The position numbers and the translations under genes were made by a program. Shown here piece after piece: positions 16,134 through 24,501 of a stretch of 64,000 bases of DNA. The notes under the pieces are model-generated. The model did not search any database. It was not told where the DNA came from and saw only the letters and a program-made list of their open reading frames with translations. The first letter of the stretch is position 1; every line of letters begins with the position of its first letter. Origin of the DNA: Streptomyces coacervatus (GTDB lineage Bacteria; Actinomycetota; Actinomycetes; Streptomycetales; Streptomycetaceae); contig NZ_JARHTP010000001.1 in the NCBI RefSeq assembly GCF_029223485.1, forward strand, positions 1 through 64,000, in the 5' to 3' direction.

Positions 16134-16622
16134 ATGATGGCTACCACCGTGCAGGTATCCCCAAGAACCGCCGTCATTCCGGTCCACGCCGTATGGGGCG
16201 CCGCGGCCGGCGTGGTCGGTGGCGTCGGGATGGGCATCTGGTTCTCGGTGTCGAGACCGACGATGGACACCGCGATCATCACCATGATCGCCGGTCTCCT
16301 CGGCTCTACGAATACCTTCGTCGGCTGGCTGATCCACCTGGCCATCGCCGTCTTCGCCGGCACTACCTTCGGCGTGCTGTTGGGCCAGTTCGCCCAGAAG
16401 ATGGCACCCGCCGTCGTCCTTGGCCTGGCCTACGGCGCCGTCTGGTGGGTCATCGGAGCCTTGTGGATCATGCCCGCCAACCTGGGCATGCCGGTCTTCG
16501 AATGGAACGCCGTCACCCGCTCCAGCCTCGGCGCCCACGTGGTCTTCGGGCTGCTGGCCGGCCTGGCCTTCTCCTACATCGCGCAGGTGATGGGCAGGCG
16601 GACGGGCCCGGCCGGAGAATGA
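16134..16622 (+). CDS. Four-helix integral membrane protein
   Basis: The 162-residue protein has four clear hydrophobic segments (about residues 17-39, 46-78, 93-118 and 137-153). The first is glycine-rich (AVWGAAAGVVGGVGMGIWF), and a conserved-looking loop reads MPANLGMPVFEWN. No function is recognised with confidence. GGAGAGG precedes the ATG. A Crp/Fnr-like promoter lies just upstream and the crp/fnr gene 188 bases downstream. Confidence 0.75.
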   Translation: MMATTVQVSPRTAVIPVHAVWGAAAGVVGGVGMGIWFSVSRPTMDTAIITMIAGLLGSTNTFVGWLIHLAIAVFAGTTFGVLLGQFAQKMAPAVVLGLAYGAVWWVIGALWIMPANLGMPVFEWNAVTRSSLGAHVVFGLLAGLAFSYIAQVMGRRTGPAGE

Positions 16623-16670
16623 CGCCGATACCACCTGCACAGGCCGATGGCCCGGGCATACCGCCGCCGG

Positions 16671-16692
16671 GTGCTGCCCTGCGCGGCAGCAC
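16671..16692. promoter_or_regulatory. Perfect 8-bp inverted repeat between membrane and crp/fnr genes
   Basis: GTGCTGCC and GGCAGCAC are separated by six bases. It may be an intercistronic hairpin that attenuates or stabilises the transcript, or an operator. No T-tract follows, so it is not a classical terminator. Confidence 0.45.
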
Positions 16693-16810
16693 TCCGGACG
16701 GGCTTGCGGTGCCCTACTGTCTGGCCGAGGGCGCCGACGCGCTGGCCAGCCCGGCGTGGGGCGCCGCGCCACCACCCTGGGCACCGGGACGCCGCGAGGA
16801 GACACACCAC

Positions 16811-17521
16811 ATGATCGACGCCGGTCTCGACGCCGAGAAGACCTGGTGCCTGGCCGAGGTCGACATCTTCTGCGACCTGTCCGAGCAGGAAATGCAGGCC
16901 ATCGCCGCCGCCGCACCGATGAAGACCTACACGGCCGGGGACATGCTGTACTCCCCGACCCAGCCGTGCGAGGTGCTGTTCATCCTCAAAAAGGGCCGGG
17001 TACGCATCTTCCGCGTCTCCGCCGACGGCCGGGCACTGACCACCGCGATCATCACACCGGGCACCATCTTCGGCGAGATGGTGCTCCTCGGGCAGCGCAT
17101 GCACGACAACTACGCCGAAGCCCTCGACGACGCGGTCGTGTGCGTGATGAGCCGCGCTGATGTTCACCGTCTCCTGCTGTCCGACGCCCGCATCTCCGCC
17201 CGTATCACGGCGATCCTCGGCAGCCGCCTCGCCGACCTCGAACAGCGCCTGTCCGACAGCGTCTTCAAGTCCGTCGCCCAGCGCATCGCCACCACCCTGG
17301 TCACCCTCACCACCGCCCAGCCACCAGCTGGCCCCTTGCGGCCCGGCACCCGCCACCCGCAGATTGCCCTCACCCACGAACAGCTCGCCGCCCTCGCCGG
17401 CACCTCACGCGAGACCTGCACCAAAGTCCTGCGCGAGTACGCCGACCGCGACCTGCTGCGCCTGGCCCGCGGCCGCATCACCGTCCTGGACCCGGCCCGC
17501 CTGAAGGACGAAGCCGGATAA
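16811..17521 (+). CDS. Crp/Fnr-family transcriptional regulator
   Basis: The 236-residue protein has a cyclic-nucleotide-binding fold (about residues 15-130) and a C-terminal winged helix (about 155-225). The recognition helix is TSRETCTKVLREY; its Arg200 and Glu201 match the residues with which CRP reads the GTGA half-site. In the ligand domain the stretch FGEMVLLGQRMHDNYAEA lacks the Arg-Ser pair that binds cAMP phosphate, so cAMP is an unlikely ligand. Cys13, Cys21, Cys53 and Cys111 could support redox or Fe-S sensing (inference). I chose the ATG at 16811, preceded by GAGGAG. It is the best candidate regulator for the four GTNA-N6-TNAC sites. Confidence 0.85.
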   Translation: MIDAGLDAEKTWCLAEVDIFCDLSEQEMQAIAAAAPMKTYTAGDMLYSPTQPCEVLFILKKGRVRIFRVSADGRALTTAIITPGTIFGEMVLLGQRMHDNYAEALDDAVVCVMSRADVHRLLLSDARISARITAILGSRLADLEQRLSDSVFKSVAQRIATTLVTLTTAQPPAGPLRPGTRHPQIALTHEQLAALAGTSRETCTKVLREYADRDLLRLARGRITVLDPARLKDEAG

Positions 17522-17615
17522 AACCTCTGCCGTGGAAACGGAGCTTCCCGCGGACGGGCCTCCTGGCCAGCGACGTGTTCGCGGCCAGGCAGATAAGAGC
17601 GCCCGGCAGTAGATG

Positions 17616-18360
17616 TCACTTCAGGCGCTTGGTAGTGGGGCGGCCGTCCCAGCGGTAGCGCGGCGGCGCGCGGCGGACGAGCATACGCAGTGTGACGATC
17701 GCCGCGGACAGGTAGAGGTAGAAGTCCACGACGCGGCTGCGTTTTTCGGTGCAGCGCCGCAGCTTGCCGAAGCCGTTCGTAGCCGCGGTCCAGGTCCACG
17801 TTGACTTGGTCGGGAAGGCCGCCGACCTGCTCGTCGGCGGCCTTGAGGGTGGGCACGAGCAGCGGTGAGTCGTGGCGGTTGGCCCACCACGATGCCGAGC
17901 GGGACGCCGGCGGCCTCTGTGGCCACCGACCGCTTCAGGCCCTGCTTGCCCCGATCCACGGGGGAGCGGCCGGCGGCCTCGCCGCCGCACGGGGCCTTGG
18001 TGTTACAGCCGTCCACGGACAGTTCGTCAAGCGACAGGCCGATCATGCGGTCGTACGCTTGCACGGCGAGCGCGTGGATCTGCTCGGCTTTCCCGAACTG
18101 GGCCCCGTACTTGACGCGGCGTCTGATCGTGCGGTCCGAGCAGCCGGGGCCCGCGATGCCCTCGTAGCCGGAGCCGTGCACCAGCGGCGATGATGTGATC
18201 GAAGACGACCCGGTCGGGGATGCGCGGGTTGTGGCAGCCGAGCGGGTGGGTGTCGACGTGCTCGGGCAGCAGCGCCACGAACTGGTCCCACAGCGGTTTG
18301 AGCAGGCATGATGGCAGGCACGAGTCCCCCAGTGATCAGGAAGAGCCGGAACTCTGACAG
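17616..18360 (-). pseudogene. IS5-family transposase remnant, frameshifted and deleted
   Basis: Read leftward, pieces in different frames give LLKPLWDQFVALLPEHVD.., CSDRTIRRRVKYG, LDELSVDGC, SPVDRGKQGLKRSVATEAAGVPLGI, VDLDRGY and finally GFGKLRRCTEK..YRWDGRPTTKRLK. This is the order of a common streptomycete IS5-type transposase. About 60 codons are missing between DRGY and GFGK. With several frame changes it cannot be functional. Confidence 0.75.
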
Positions 18361-18590
18361 CCCCGCCACTGGATCTGCTCCTTGCCTCCCGAGAGTGCCG
18401 TGTCCTCCGGCCCGGAGTGGGCGCCCCGGGGCCGGTGGTCGGCAGCGGACTGGCGAATGAGGATCCAGATGCGGCCTGTTGCGTCCGCGGCTGCTGGCGC
18501 AGGCGGGCCGATGTCTACGGTCGGCTGCGATGGGTGTGTGGCCTGGCTTGCTGCCGTCGCGTCGTAATCAAGGCGGTCGCCGCCGGGTGC

Positions 18591-19196
18591 TCACGGGTGG
18601 GCAGCCGGCGCTGGGCCTGGCTGGCCCAGGGCCGCGAGCAGGCCGGGAACGGCCAGCGTCTGGTGCGCGCGGGCGAGCCAGTCGGGGTCGCGCGGGAAGC
18701 CCTGGTCGACCCACCAGGCCAGCAGGGCCAGGACGCTGCTGGTATAGAACTCGGCGACCACCTCGGCGGGCAGCTCGGTTCCGGCGGCGGCGAGGTGCGG
18801 TCGCAGGTGCTCGCGCGCCAGGTCACCGATCAGGCGGTGCAGGTGCCGGTACACGAGGTTGCCGCCCTGCCTGCCGCACAGCGCCAGGTAGACCCGCTGG
18901 TGGCGGTAGGCGTGCTCGAAGATGATCGCCGCCGGGCGCGCGGGGTCGGACGGCGGGGTGCTGGGCGACATCGCGTCGAGCTCGCGTCGTAGCTCCTCTC
19001 GCATCTCGTCGAAACCGGCAACCAGGAGCGCGTCCTTGTCGCGGAAATGCGCATAGAAGGTCGACCGGCCGACATCGGCCCGATCAAGGATGTCCTGCAC
19101 GGTGATGCGCTCGTAGGCCCGCTCCAGGACGAGCTCGATCAGCGCGTCGTGCAGGGTTCGGCGCGTGCGCCGAACGCGACGGTCCTGACCTGCCAT
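18591..19196 (-). CDS. TetR-family repressor
   Basis: The 201-residue protein has the TetR N-terminus (about residues 10-58: TLHDALIELVLERAYERITVQDILDRADVGRSTFYAHFRDKDALL) and a C-terminal domain of the TetR_C type (HAYRHQRVYLALCGRQGG). I placed the start at 19196 (MAGQDRRVRR), just before the DNA-binding domain. It is divergent from a broken membrane gene, with inverted repeats between. It sits between two remnants of one IS family. Confidence 0.85.
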   Translation of the reverse strand: MAGQDRRVRRTRRTLHDALIELVLERAYERITVQDILDRADVGRSTFYAHFRDKDALLVAGFDEMREELRRELDAMSPSTPPSDPARPAAIIFEHAYRHQRVYLALCGRQGGNLVYRHLHRLIGDLAREHLRPHLAAAGTELPAEVVAEFYTSSVLALLAWWVDQGFPRDPDWLARAHQTLAVPGLLAALGQPGPAPAAHP

Positions 19197-19235
19197 GCCG
19201 GCCTCCCTGAATTTCCGGACACCCCACCGTGCCCT

Positions 19236-19333
19236 GTTCGGTAGCGGATCCCTGCCGCGGATTGGTTGTTGACGGGCGCCCGCTACCCGAAACGATACTC
19301 GGACAGGGTGTTCGGAAACGAACAGATCGTTCG
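19236..19333. promoter_or_regulatory. Operator-rich divergent promoter region
   Basis: GTTCGGTAGCGG (19236-19247) is mirrored imperfectly by CCGCTACCCGAAAC (19280-19293). Further on, GTTCG-GAAA-CGAAC (19310-19323) and CGAAC-AGATC-GTTCG (19319-19333) overlap. A TTGACG at 19269-19274 may be a -35 for the rightward gene. The repeats are probably bound by the TetR protein. Confidence 0.5.
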
Positions 19334-19352
19334 CCAGCCGAGAGAGTTTGCC

Positions 19353-20104
19353 ATGGATGTGCTGCCGAGCAATGTATGGGTGCTGGTCCTCGTCGGGGTG
19401 ATCGGGATCCCCGCCACCACCTGCGCCGTCCTGTACCAGGGAGCGATCGCCGCGGGTCTGGCACGCGGCCGGGCCATCGCGGCGGGGGCCGTGGCGGCGT
19501 GGAGTGGCTGGATCGTGGCGGCCGGCCTGCTCGCCGCAGCCGGTGCGTACCGGCAGGACCCCACCAACCTCCCGGCCGTGGATCGGCCTCGCCGCGGGTG
19601 GCGCCCTGGCCGTCGCGTTGCTGGCCACCCTCGTCCCGGTGATTGCGCATCCTCACCGACCCCGCCACCCCGGCCCGGCTGGCCCTGCCGCAGACGGTGC
19701 GGGTGGTCGGCGTGGTCTTCCTCGTCGTAGCGGCGCTCGGCAAGCTGCCCGCTGTCTTCGCTATCCCGGCCGGCCTCGGCGACATGGCGGTCGGCGTGTC
19801 TGCGCCGTTCGTGACGCCCCGACTGGCCCGCGGCACCCACTGGTCGGGGGCGCTGTCCTTCAACATCATGGGCCTGGTGGACCTGGTCGTGGCGGTGAGC
19901 CTCGGCTTCCTCGCCGGAGTCGGACCGAGCCCCCTGCCGCACGTGACCCCGACAACAGCGCCCGTCGCGCTGCTGCCGCTCGCCCTCATCCCCACCACGG
20001 CGGTCCCGCTCGCGGTCGCCCTGCACCTGGTGTCCCTGGCCCGGCTGCGTGCCGCAGCCCGCACGCCCGCCACGGTCGGCCGCGCCGTTGCGGCCGCCGG
20101 CTGA
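19353..20104 (+). pseudogene. Membrane-protein gene with two frameshifts
   Basis: Frame one from ATG 19353 encodes MDVLPSNVWVLVLVGVIGIP..AYRQDPTNLP. The protein continues in a second frame as PWIGLAAGGALAVALLATLVPVIA and in a third as RILTDPATPARLALPQTVRVVGVVFLVVAALGKL.. to 20104. Together these give a six- or seven-helix protein of about 250 residues. Two shifts in the same direction, near 19575 and 19645, break it. It is divergent from the TetR gene and would be its natural target. Confidence 0.65.
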
Positions 20105-20143
20105 ACCCATATACACACTCGCATCCCTGAGGAGGCGTCACAG

Positions 20144-20986
20144 ATGACCATCCATCCCCTTGTGAACACCGAACAGGCCGAAGCATGGAACGGTTACGAA
20201 GGCCACCACTGGGCCGATCACGCCGACCGGTGGGACGCGGCGGTGGGCGGGGTCAACAATCCACTGCTCGCTGCAGCCGCCCTCTCCGAAGACCAGCAGG
20301 TGCTCGACATCGGCTGCGGAACCGGGCAGACCACCCGGCTGGCCGCCCGCCGGGCACGTCGTGCCATGGGCATCGACCTGTCCGCGCCGATGCTGGCCAG
20401 GGCCCGCGCAACCGCGACCGAACAAGGCATCGGCAACGTGCAGTTCCAGCAAGGCGACGCCCAGATCCATCCCTTCGACGAGGCCGCGTACGACGTGGCC
20501 ATCAGCCGCGGCGCGATCATGTTCTTCGCCGATCCCGTCGCCGCGTTCACCAACATCCTTCGGGCGCTGCGACCCGGCGGCCGACTCGCCTTCGTCTGCC
20601 CGCAGGACATGCACCGCAACGACTGGTTCACCGCACCGGTGACCGCCCTTCTGGGACACCCGCCAACGCCGTCCGACCCGGACGACGCGCCCGGCATGTT
20701 CTCCCTGGCCGACCCGCCCCGGATCCACCACGTGCTCAGCCAAGCCGGCTTCCACGACGTGACCACGACACCCGTCACCGTGCCAATGATCTACGGCCGC
20801 GACGCCGCCGACGCGGCCACGTTCTTCCTCAGCTCCGGACCCGTGCGCCACCAACTGCACGGCGCCGACCGCACGACCGTCAACCAGGCCCTGGACGCGG
20901 TCACCACCGCACTACGTCCGTACGAACACCCCGACGGCGTCCGCTTCTCCGCAGCCTGGTGGTTGGCAACCGCCACCTGCCCCTGA
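20144..20986 (+). CDS. Class I SAM-dependent methyltransferase
   Basis: The 280-residue protein has motif I VLDIGCGTGQTTRLAA, MGIDLSAPMLARAR, GDAQIHPFDEAAYDVAISRGAIMFF and the post-motif RALRPGGRLAFVCPQ, typical of the UbiE/COQ5-like superfamily. The substrate is unknown. GAGGAGG precedes the ATG. It lies 40 bases after the broken membrane gene and was probably part of the same TetR-controlled unit. Confidence 0.85.
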   Translation: MTIHPLVNTEQAEAWNGYEGHHWADHADRWDAAVGGVNNPLLAAAALSEDQQVLDIGCGTGQTTRLAARRARRAMGIDLSAPMLARARATATEQGIGNVQFQQGDAQIHPFDEAAYDVAISRGAIMFFADPVAAFTNILRALRPGGRLAFVCPQDMHRNDWFTAPVTALLGHPPTPSDPDDAPGMFSLADPPRIHHVLSQAGFHDVTTTPVTVPMIYGRDAADAATFFLSSGPVRHQLHGADRTTVNQALDAVTTALRPYEHPDGVRFSAAWWLATATCP

Positions 20987-21022
20987 ACCCGGCGCGGCCA
21001 ACGTTCTCGTGCGGCCGCGCTT

Positions 21023-21110
21023 CTGGTCCCACAGCGGTTCGAGCAGGCGTAATTACAGGACAGGCATGAGCCACCGGTGATCACTGAGCGTAGACAACTC
21101 CGTGATCACC
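21023..21110 (-). mobile_element. Terminal remnant of the IS5-type element seen at 17.6-18.4 kb
   Basis: The stretch from CTGGTCCCACAGCGG at 21023 matches 18282-18307 in 25 of 26 positions, and similarity continues to the element end. Two GTGATCAC palindromes (21077-21084 and 21102-21109) mark the terminus. Only the 5' end of the element survives. Confidence 0.6.
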
Positions 21111-21259
21111 TGGGCTCGTGGCTGCTCTGCTGCCGGGGTGCCCGAAGAGCCGCCCAGCGCGCCTACTGCCGGGCGCTCTAAGAACTCCTAACGGAATGAC
21201 TCACAAGGCATCGTCGGGCCCTGGGGCAGTGGGCAGCAGCCAGGTGCAAGGATGCTGTC

Positions 21260-21967
21260 GTGTTGGATGCGATCAACGCGGTGGACTGGGGTGCCATACC
21301 GGGCCATCCCGACTGGTATGAACCGGCTCGTGCCGCCCGCGGTCTGCGCGCGCTGGCGGATGCAGCGAACCTGGTGGAGGCGGCTGAGGCCAGTTCGCTG
21401 CTCGGCGGCGGCGGAATCGTCCAGGGCCACAGTGCCGCGGTGTCTCCTGCGGCCGCGGTCGCGACCCCTCTGCTCCTGGACATCGCGCAGCAGGGTCACC
21501 CGGCGGCGCGGGACGCCGCGTTGGGGCTGGTCGATGAGGCCCTGTCGTCCTATCCCCACGGCGAGTACACGCGGGTGACGACGTCCTACGGCACAGCAGT
21601 CCCGATCTGCTGCGCCATCGCCCATCAGTTGCGAGCTCGCTCAGCTCTCCTTGCTGGACTGGGCAAGCGGGGCAGGGCACTGCTTGCCGATGCGGCCGAA
21701 CACTGGCGTTTCGAGATCCGAGAGTGCGTCGCCGACAGCAATGACACGGCAGCCTTCGGGGCTCTGGCCGGCTGTTTCCCGAGCGGCGTGCACGCGGCGG
21801 AACTACACGTCGGCGGCGAGATCGCCGTGCTGGATGAGGTTGCCCTCGAATACCCACCCGTGGACGGCTCTGCTGAAGCGTGCCTGCGGGTGACGGGACG
21901 GCGTCCAGCCGAACTGCCGCCCAGCGCCGCCCTGTTCCCAGCAGAGTGCGGTGAACGCGTGCACTGA
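21260..21967 (+). CDS. Passenger protein of unknown function, HEAT-like
   Basis: The 235-residue protein is helical and alanine-rich. Its layout (AINAVDWGAIPGHPDWYEPARAARGLRALADA, then HSAAVSPAAAVATPLLLDIA) resembles streptomycete HEAT-repeat hypothetical proteins. The GTG start follows AAGGATG. It is convergent with the transposase, the two ending 15 bases apart inside one pair of terminal repeats. Its job is unknown; a role in protecting or maintaining the element, or simple cargo, are both possible. Confidence 0.55.
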   Translation: MLDAINAVDWGAIPGHPDWYEPARAARGLRALADAANLVEAAEASSLLGGGGIVQGHSAAVSPAAAVATPLLLDIAQQGHPAARDAALGLVDEALSSYPHGEYTRVTTSYGTAVPICCAIAHQLRARSALLAGLGKRGRALLADAAEHWRFEIRECVADSNDTAAFGALAGCFPSGVHAAELHVGGEIAVLDEVALEYPPVDGSAEACLRVTGRRPAELPPSAALFPAECGERVH

Positions 21968-21981
21968 CCAGCCTCTACAGT

Positions 21982-22823
21982 TCACGGCCCATGCGGTACA
22001 GGGGCCGTCTGCCGTCGTGGGGTGAGACGCCTCCAACAGATGAGTGCGCATCCCAAGGTGAGGAATGCTTCGTGGATGTCGTCGCGTATCTCCCAGCGAA
22101 TCCGTAAGCGGCGGAACCAGTGCAGGTGCGCGAAGGCGCGTTCCACGACCCAGCGTTGGGTGCCCAGACCGGAGCCGTGTTCGGTGCCGCGGCGGGCGAT
22201 CAGTGGTTTCACGCCGAGGTCCCAGACCAGGCGGCGGTACTTGTCATGGTCGTAGCCGCGGTCCGCGAGGACCGCGTCCGGGCGGCGCCGGGGCCGGCCG
22301 CGCTTGCCCCGCACCGGCGGCACGGCCTGGAGCAGGGGGATCAACTGGGTGACGTCGTTGCGGTTGCCGCCGGTCAGGGTGGCGGCGAGCGGGATGCCCG
22401 TGGCGTCGGTGATCAGGTGATGCTTGCTGCCCGTCCTGCCCCGGTCAACGGGGCTTCGTCCGGTCTTGGAGCCCCCTTTAACGCGCGGATGTGGGAGCCG
22501 TCGACGGCCGCCCGGGAGAAGTCCAGGGCGTTCGCGCTGCGGAGCTTGGCGAGGAGGACCTCGTGCAGCCGGGACCACACGCCGGCCTCGGTCCACTCGG
22601 CCAGGCGCCGCCAGCAGGTCATCCCCGACCCGAAGCCGAGCTCCTGCGGCAGGTGTTCCCAGGAGATCCCGGTGTGCAGCACGAACAGGATGCCCTGGAA
22701 CACCAGCCGGTCCGGACGCCGCTTGCGCCCAGGATGCCGGGTCCGGCGCTCGACCTTGGGCAGCAGCGGCTCTATGACCGCCCACAGCTCGTCGTCGACT
22801 TCCCACGGCTTTGGACGAGCCAT
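21982..22823 (-). CDS. IS5-family transposase made by programmed -1 frameshift
   Basis: The first frame (22823 to about 22480) encodes MARPKPWEVDDELWAVIEPLLP.. and the first catalytic Asp in AAVDGSHIRALKG. The -1 frame then continues GSKTGRSPVDRGRTGSKHH.., with the second Asp in VLADRGYDH and the Glu in RWVVERAFAHLHWFRRLRIRWE, ending at 21982. The frames join exactly at A-AAG-GGG (22479-22473), a standard slippery heptamer for IS elements of this group. All three DDE residues are present, so the element may be active. Confidence 0.8.
22473..22479 (-). promoter_or_regulatory. Slippery heptamer for -1 ribosomal frameshifting
   Basis: On the minus strand the sequence is A_AAG_GGG in the frame of the first transposase half. 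Slippage by one base moves ribosomes into the open -1 frame without loss of protein similarity. Confidence 0.65.
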
Positions 22824-22890
22824 CCCGCACCCCCGGATCATTGGTCCCGGAGTGATCCAACCACCTCGAAGATCATTTCGTTAGGAGTTC

Positions 22891-23525
22891 TAAGCCCACC
22901 CCGGTGGCACGGGGGAGTCCACCGGGGCAGGCAGCCTCAGCATGGCAGAACTGCGGCTCCAAGCGGCCCGCTTCACTCCGACGTCATCACCATGACCTTG
23001 CCGCAGCCACTCGTCGGGCTCCGCCGACCGGTGTAGGTGAGCGGGGCCGCCTTGGTTACGGTCAGCTCGCACCCGCAGTCCGCCTCGGGGCAGCTGGCCT
23101 CCCTCTCCGTCCACGTGATCACCATCCGACACTGCCCCAGTGCTCCCCAACCTGGCGCCATTATCAGCAGCAGAAGCTCATGCTCGACAGGGTTCTCCAA
23201 GGCCGGTAGCTCCTCGGGCAACACCAGAAGAACTCCGTCCCCTTCCGGGCGCTTTGTGGCCCGGGCCCAGAAAGGGGCCAAACAAGCTGGTGGCGGACGG
23301 CTCGCCCGTGGTCAACCGGCGAGTCCCTCCGCTCCGCGGTGTGAGCCGCCAGCAGTTCGCGCGGTGCGCGCTGAGCGCCGCGTTCCTGCATTCAGGAGTC
23401 GCGCGATCACTTCGCAGTTGGAGCACCGTACCGGCGGGACTCGCCGCATCCGTGCCCCCTCTTCGCCCTGTGCCGTCTGCTGCCAAGACCGGCCCGCGCC
23501 GGGGCCGACAGCACCGCTCACCCGG
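22891..23525. other. Gap; only a weak coding candidate
   Basis: These 635 bases lie between the IS5-type element and the first small minus-strand gene. The single frame with some protein character is a minus-strand one at 22973-23281 (..LLVLPEELPALENPVEHELLLLIMAPGWG.., with a C-x5-C-x-C group). It has only a TTG start and unusual codon use, so I do not call it a gene. Confidence 0.4.
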
Positions 23526-23726
23526 CTACGTGCCAGCTTGCGCGGCCTCGGTGGTGCCGACTTCTATGACTCCGCCGTGGATCGCGATGTGGGCAAGGTC
23601 GGATCCTGGTGCACGGTGGAACTCGCGGGACCATTGCGCTCCTTCAGTCTCGCTGGCGGCCAGCCCGGCGAAGTCGTTGCACGTGTTGTTGGCCGCGAGG
23701 GCGATCTCGATGGAGATGGTCGTCAC
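23526..23726 (-). CDS. Small hypothetical protein (mobile-element module)
   Basis: A 66-residue frame from a GTG reads VTTISIEIALAANNTCNDFAG.. to VIEVGTTEAAQAGT. The composition is protein-like and codon use resembles its neighbours, but the ribosome-binding site is weak. It is the last member of a run of small leftward genes. Function unknown. Confidence 0.45.
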   Translation of the reverse strand: MTTISIEIALAANNTCNDFAGLAASETEGAQWSREFHRAPGSDLAHIAIHGGVIEVGTTEAAQAGT

Positions 23727-23824
23727 GCTCTTTGAGGTCTCTGCGTACGAGGGCGTACGCGGGCTCGGACGGGCCGCATGGCCCCCGGAGAACGGTTCGG
23801 AGAGTGGCGACGGCCCAGCGGGCG

Positions 23825-24112
23825 TCACGGCCGGTCTTCGAGCTCCTGCTTGGCGAGCGAGCCGACGTACCGGGCATAGACGTCGGCGGTGCCGTCGCCC
23901 GCGCTGCGGGGCTGGGCTTCGAAGGCGCCGGCGGGGCGGAACGCGGCGATCTTGCCGGTGCGGATGCGGTGGCCTTGGTTGGTGGCCCGGTTGAGGTTGG
24001 GGTGGCTGTCGATGTGCGCCCACTGGCCGGGCCGCTCGCGCAGGGCCATGGCGGTGTCGTACGCCTCCTGGCTGCGGGTTGGGGCAGGCAGGGATTCGAA
24101 GCGGGCGTGCAT
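23825..24112 (-). CDS. Small hypothetical protein
   Basis: This 95-residue protein starts directly after the stop codon of the upstream gene (TGAATG). It contains the motif NLNRATNQGHRIRTGKIAAFRPAGAFEA and ends VYARYVGSLAKQELE. It looks like an actinophage or plasmid accessory protein and has no known role. Confidence 0.55.
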   Translation of the reverse strand: MHARFESLPAPTRSQEAYDTAMALRERPGQWAHIDSHPNLNRATNQGHRIRTGKIAAFRPAGAFEAQPRSAGDGTADVYARYVGSLAKQELEDRP

Positions 24113-24343
24113 TCAGCGGTCTCCGGTGGTCGGCAGGGCGGCTTCGGCGAGTTCCCGGATGCGGGCTGCTGTGCGCCACTGGTTGTCGGAGAGGTGTTCG
24201 CACAGTTCGTTGGCCAGGCGGGCGACTTCGGCGAAGGCCAGTTCGGTGCCGGTGCCTGGCGTGGGGGTGCTCTGCTCGCGGTCCGGGCCGAGGGGCGCGG
24301 AGGATGCCGTCGTGTGGTTGGTCGCGCGAGCAGAGTGATTCAT
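24113..24343 (-). CDS. Small hypothetical protein
   Basis: This 76-residue protein has a disordered N-terminus and a helical C-terminal half (ELAFAEVARLANELCEHLSDNQWRTAARIRELAEAAL). It is encoded between a 39-codon zinc-ribbon gene and the 95-codon gene, apparently in one operon. Function unknown. Confidence 0.5.
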   Translation of the reverse strand: MNHSARATNHTTASSAPLGPDREQSTPTPGTGTELAFAEVARLANELCEHLSDNQWRTAARIRELAEAALPTTGDR

Positions 24344-24364
24344 GGCGGTTGTTCCCTGGGGTGG

Positions 24365-24484
24365 TCAGCGGTTGTTGCAGCGGCAGGTGTTGGTGATGGG
24401 GTTGAACCAACTGTCGCAGGAGTTGCACCACGTGGCTCCGGGCATCGGAGGGATCTCGGAGTGCTGCTTGGGGCGGTCGTGCAC
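24365..24484 (-). CDS. 39-residue zinc-ribbon-like protein
   Basis: The frame from GTG 24484, preceded by AAAGGA, encodes a 39-residue protein with WCNSCDSW and a terminal CRCNN. The two cysteine pairs are spaced for one zinc ion. Such tiny zinc-ribbon proteins are common in actinophage early regions. Confidence 0.5.
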   Translation of the reverse strand: MHDRPKQHSEIPPMPGATWCNSCDSWFNPITNTCRCNNR

Positions 24485-24501
24485 GGGGTCTGCTTCCTTT
24501 G

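Larger units (their letters stand above)
21182..22890 (-). mobile_element. IS5-type element with passenger gene
   Basis: Terminal inverted repeats GAACTCCTAACGGAATGA (21182-21199) and its partner (22873-22890) match in 17 of 18 positions. Both are flanked by TAA (21179-21181 and 22891-22893), a three-base target duplication. The element is 1,709 bp, about twice the usual IS5-type length, because it contains a 235-codon gene besides the transposase. No copy of the terminal repeat occurs between the two genes. Confidence 0.78.

Noticed and set aside
22973..23281. Possible 102-codon minus-strand gene
   Set aside because: It has only a TTG start, codon use unlike neighbours and no ribosome-binding site or family match.
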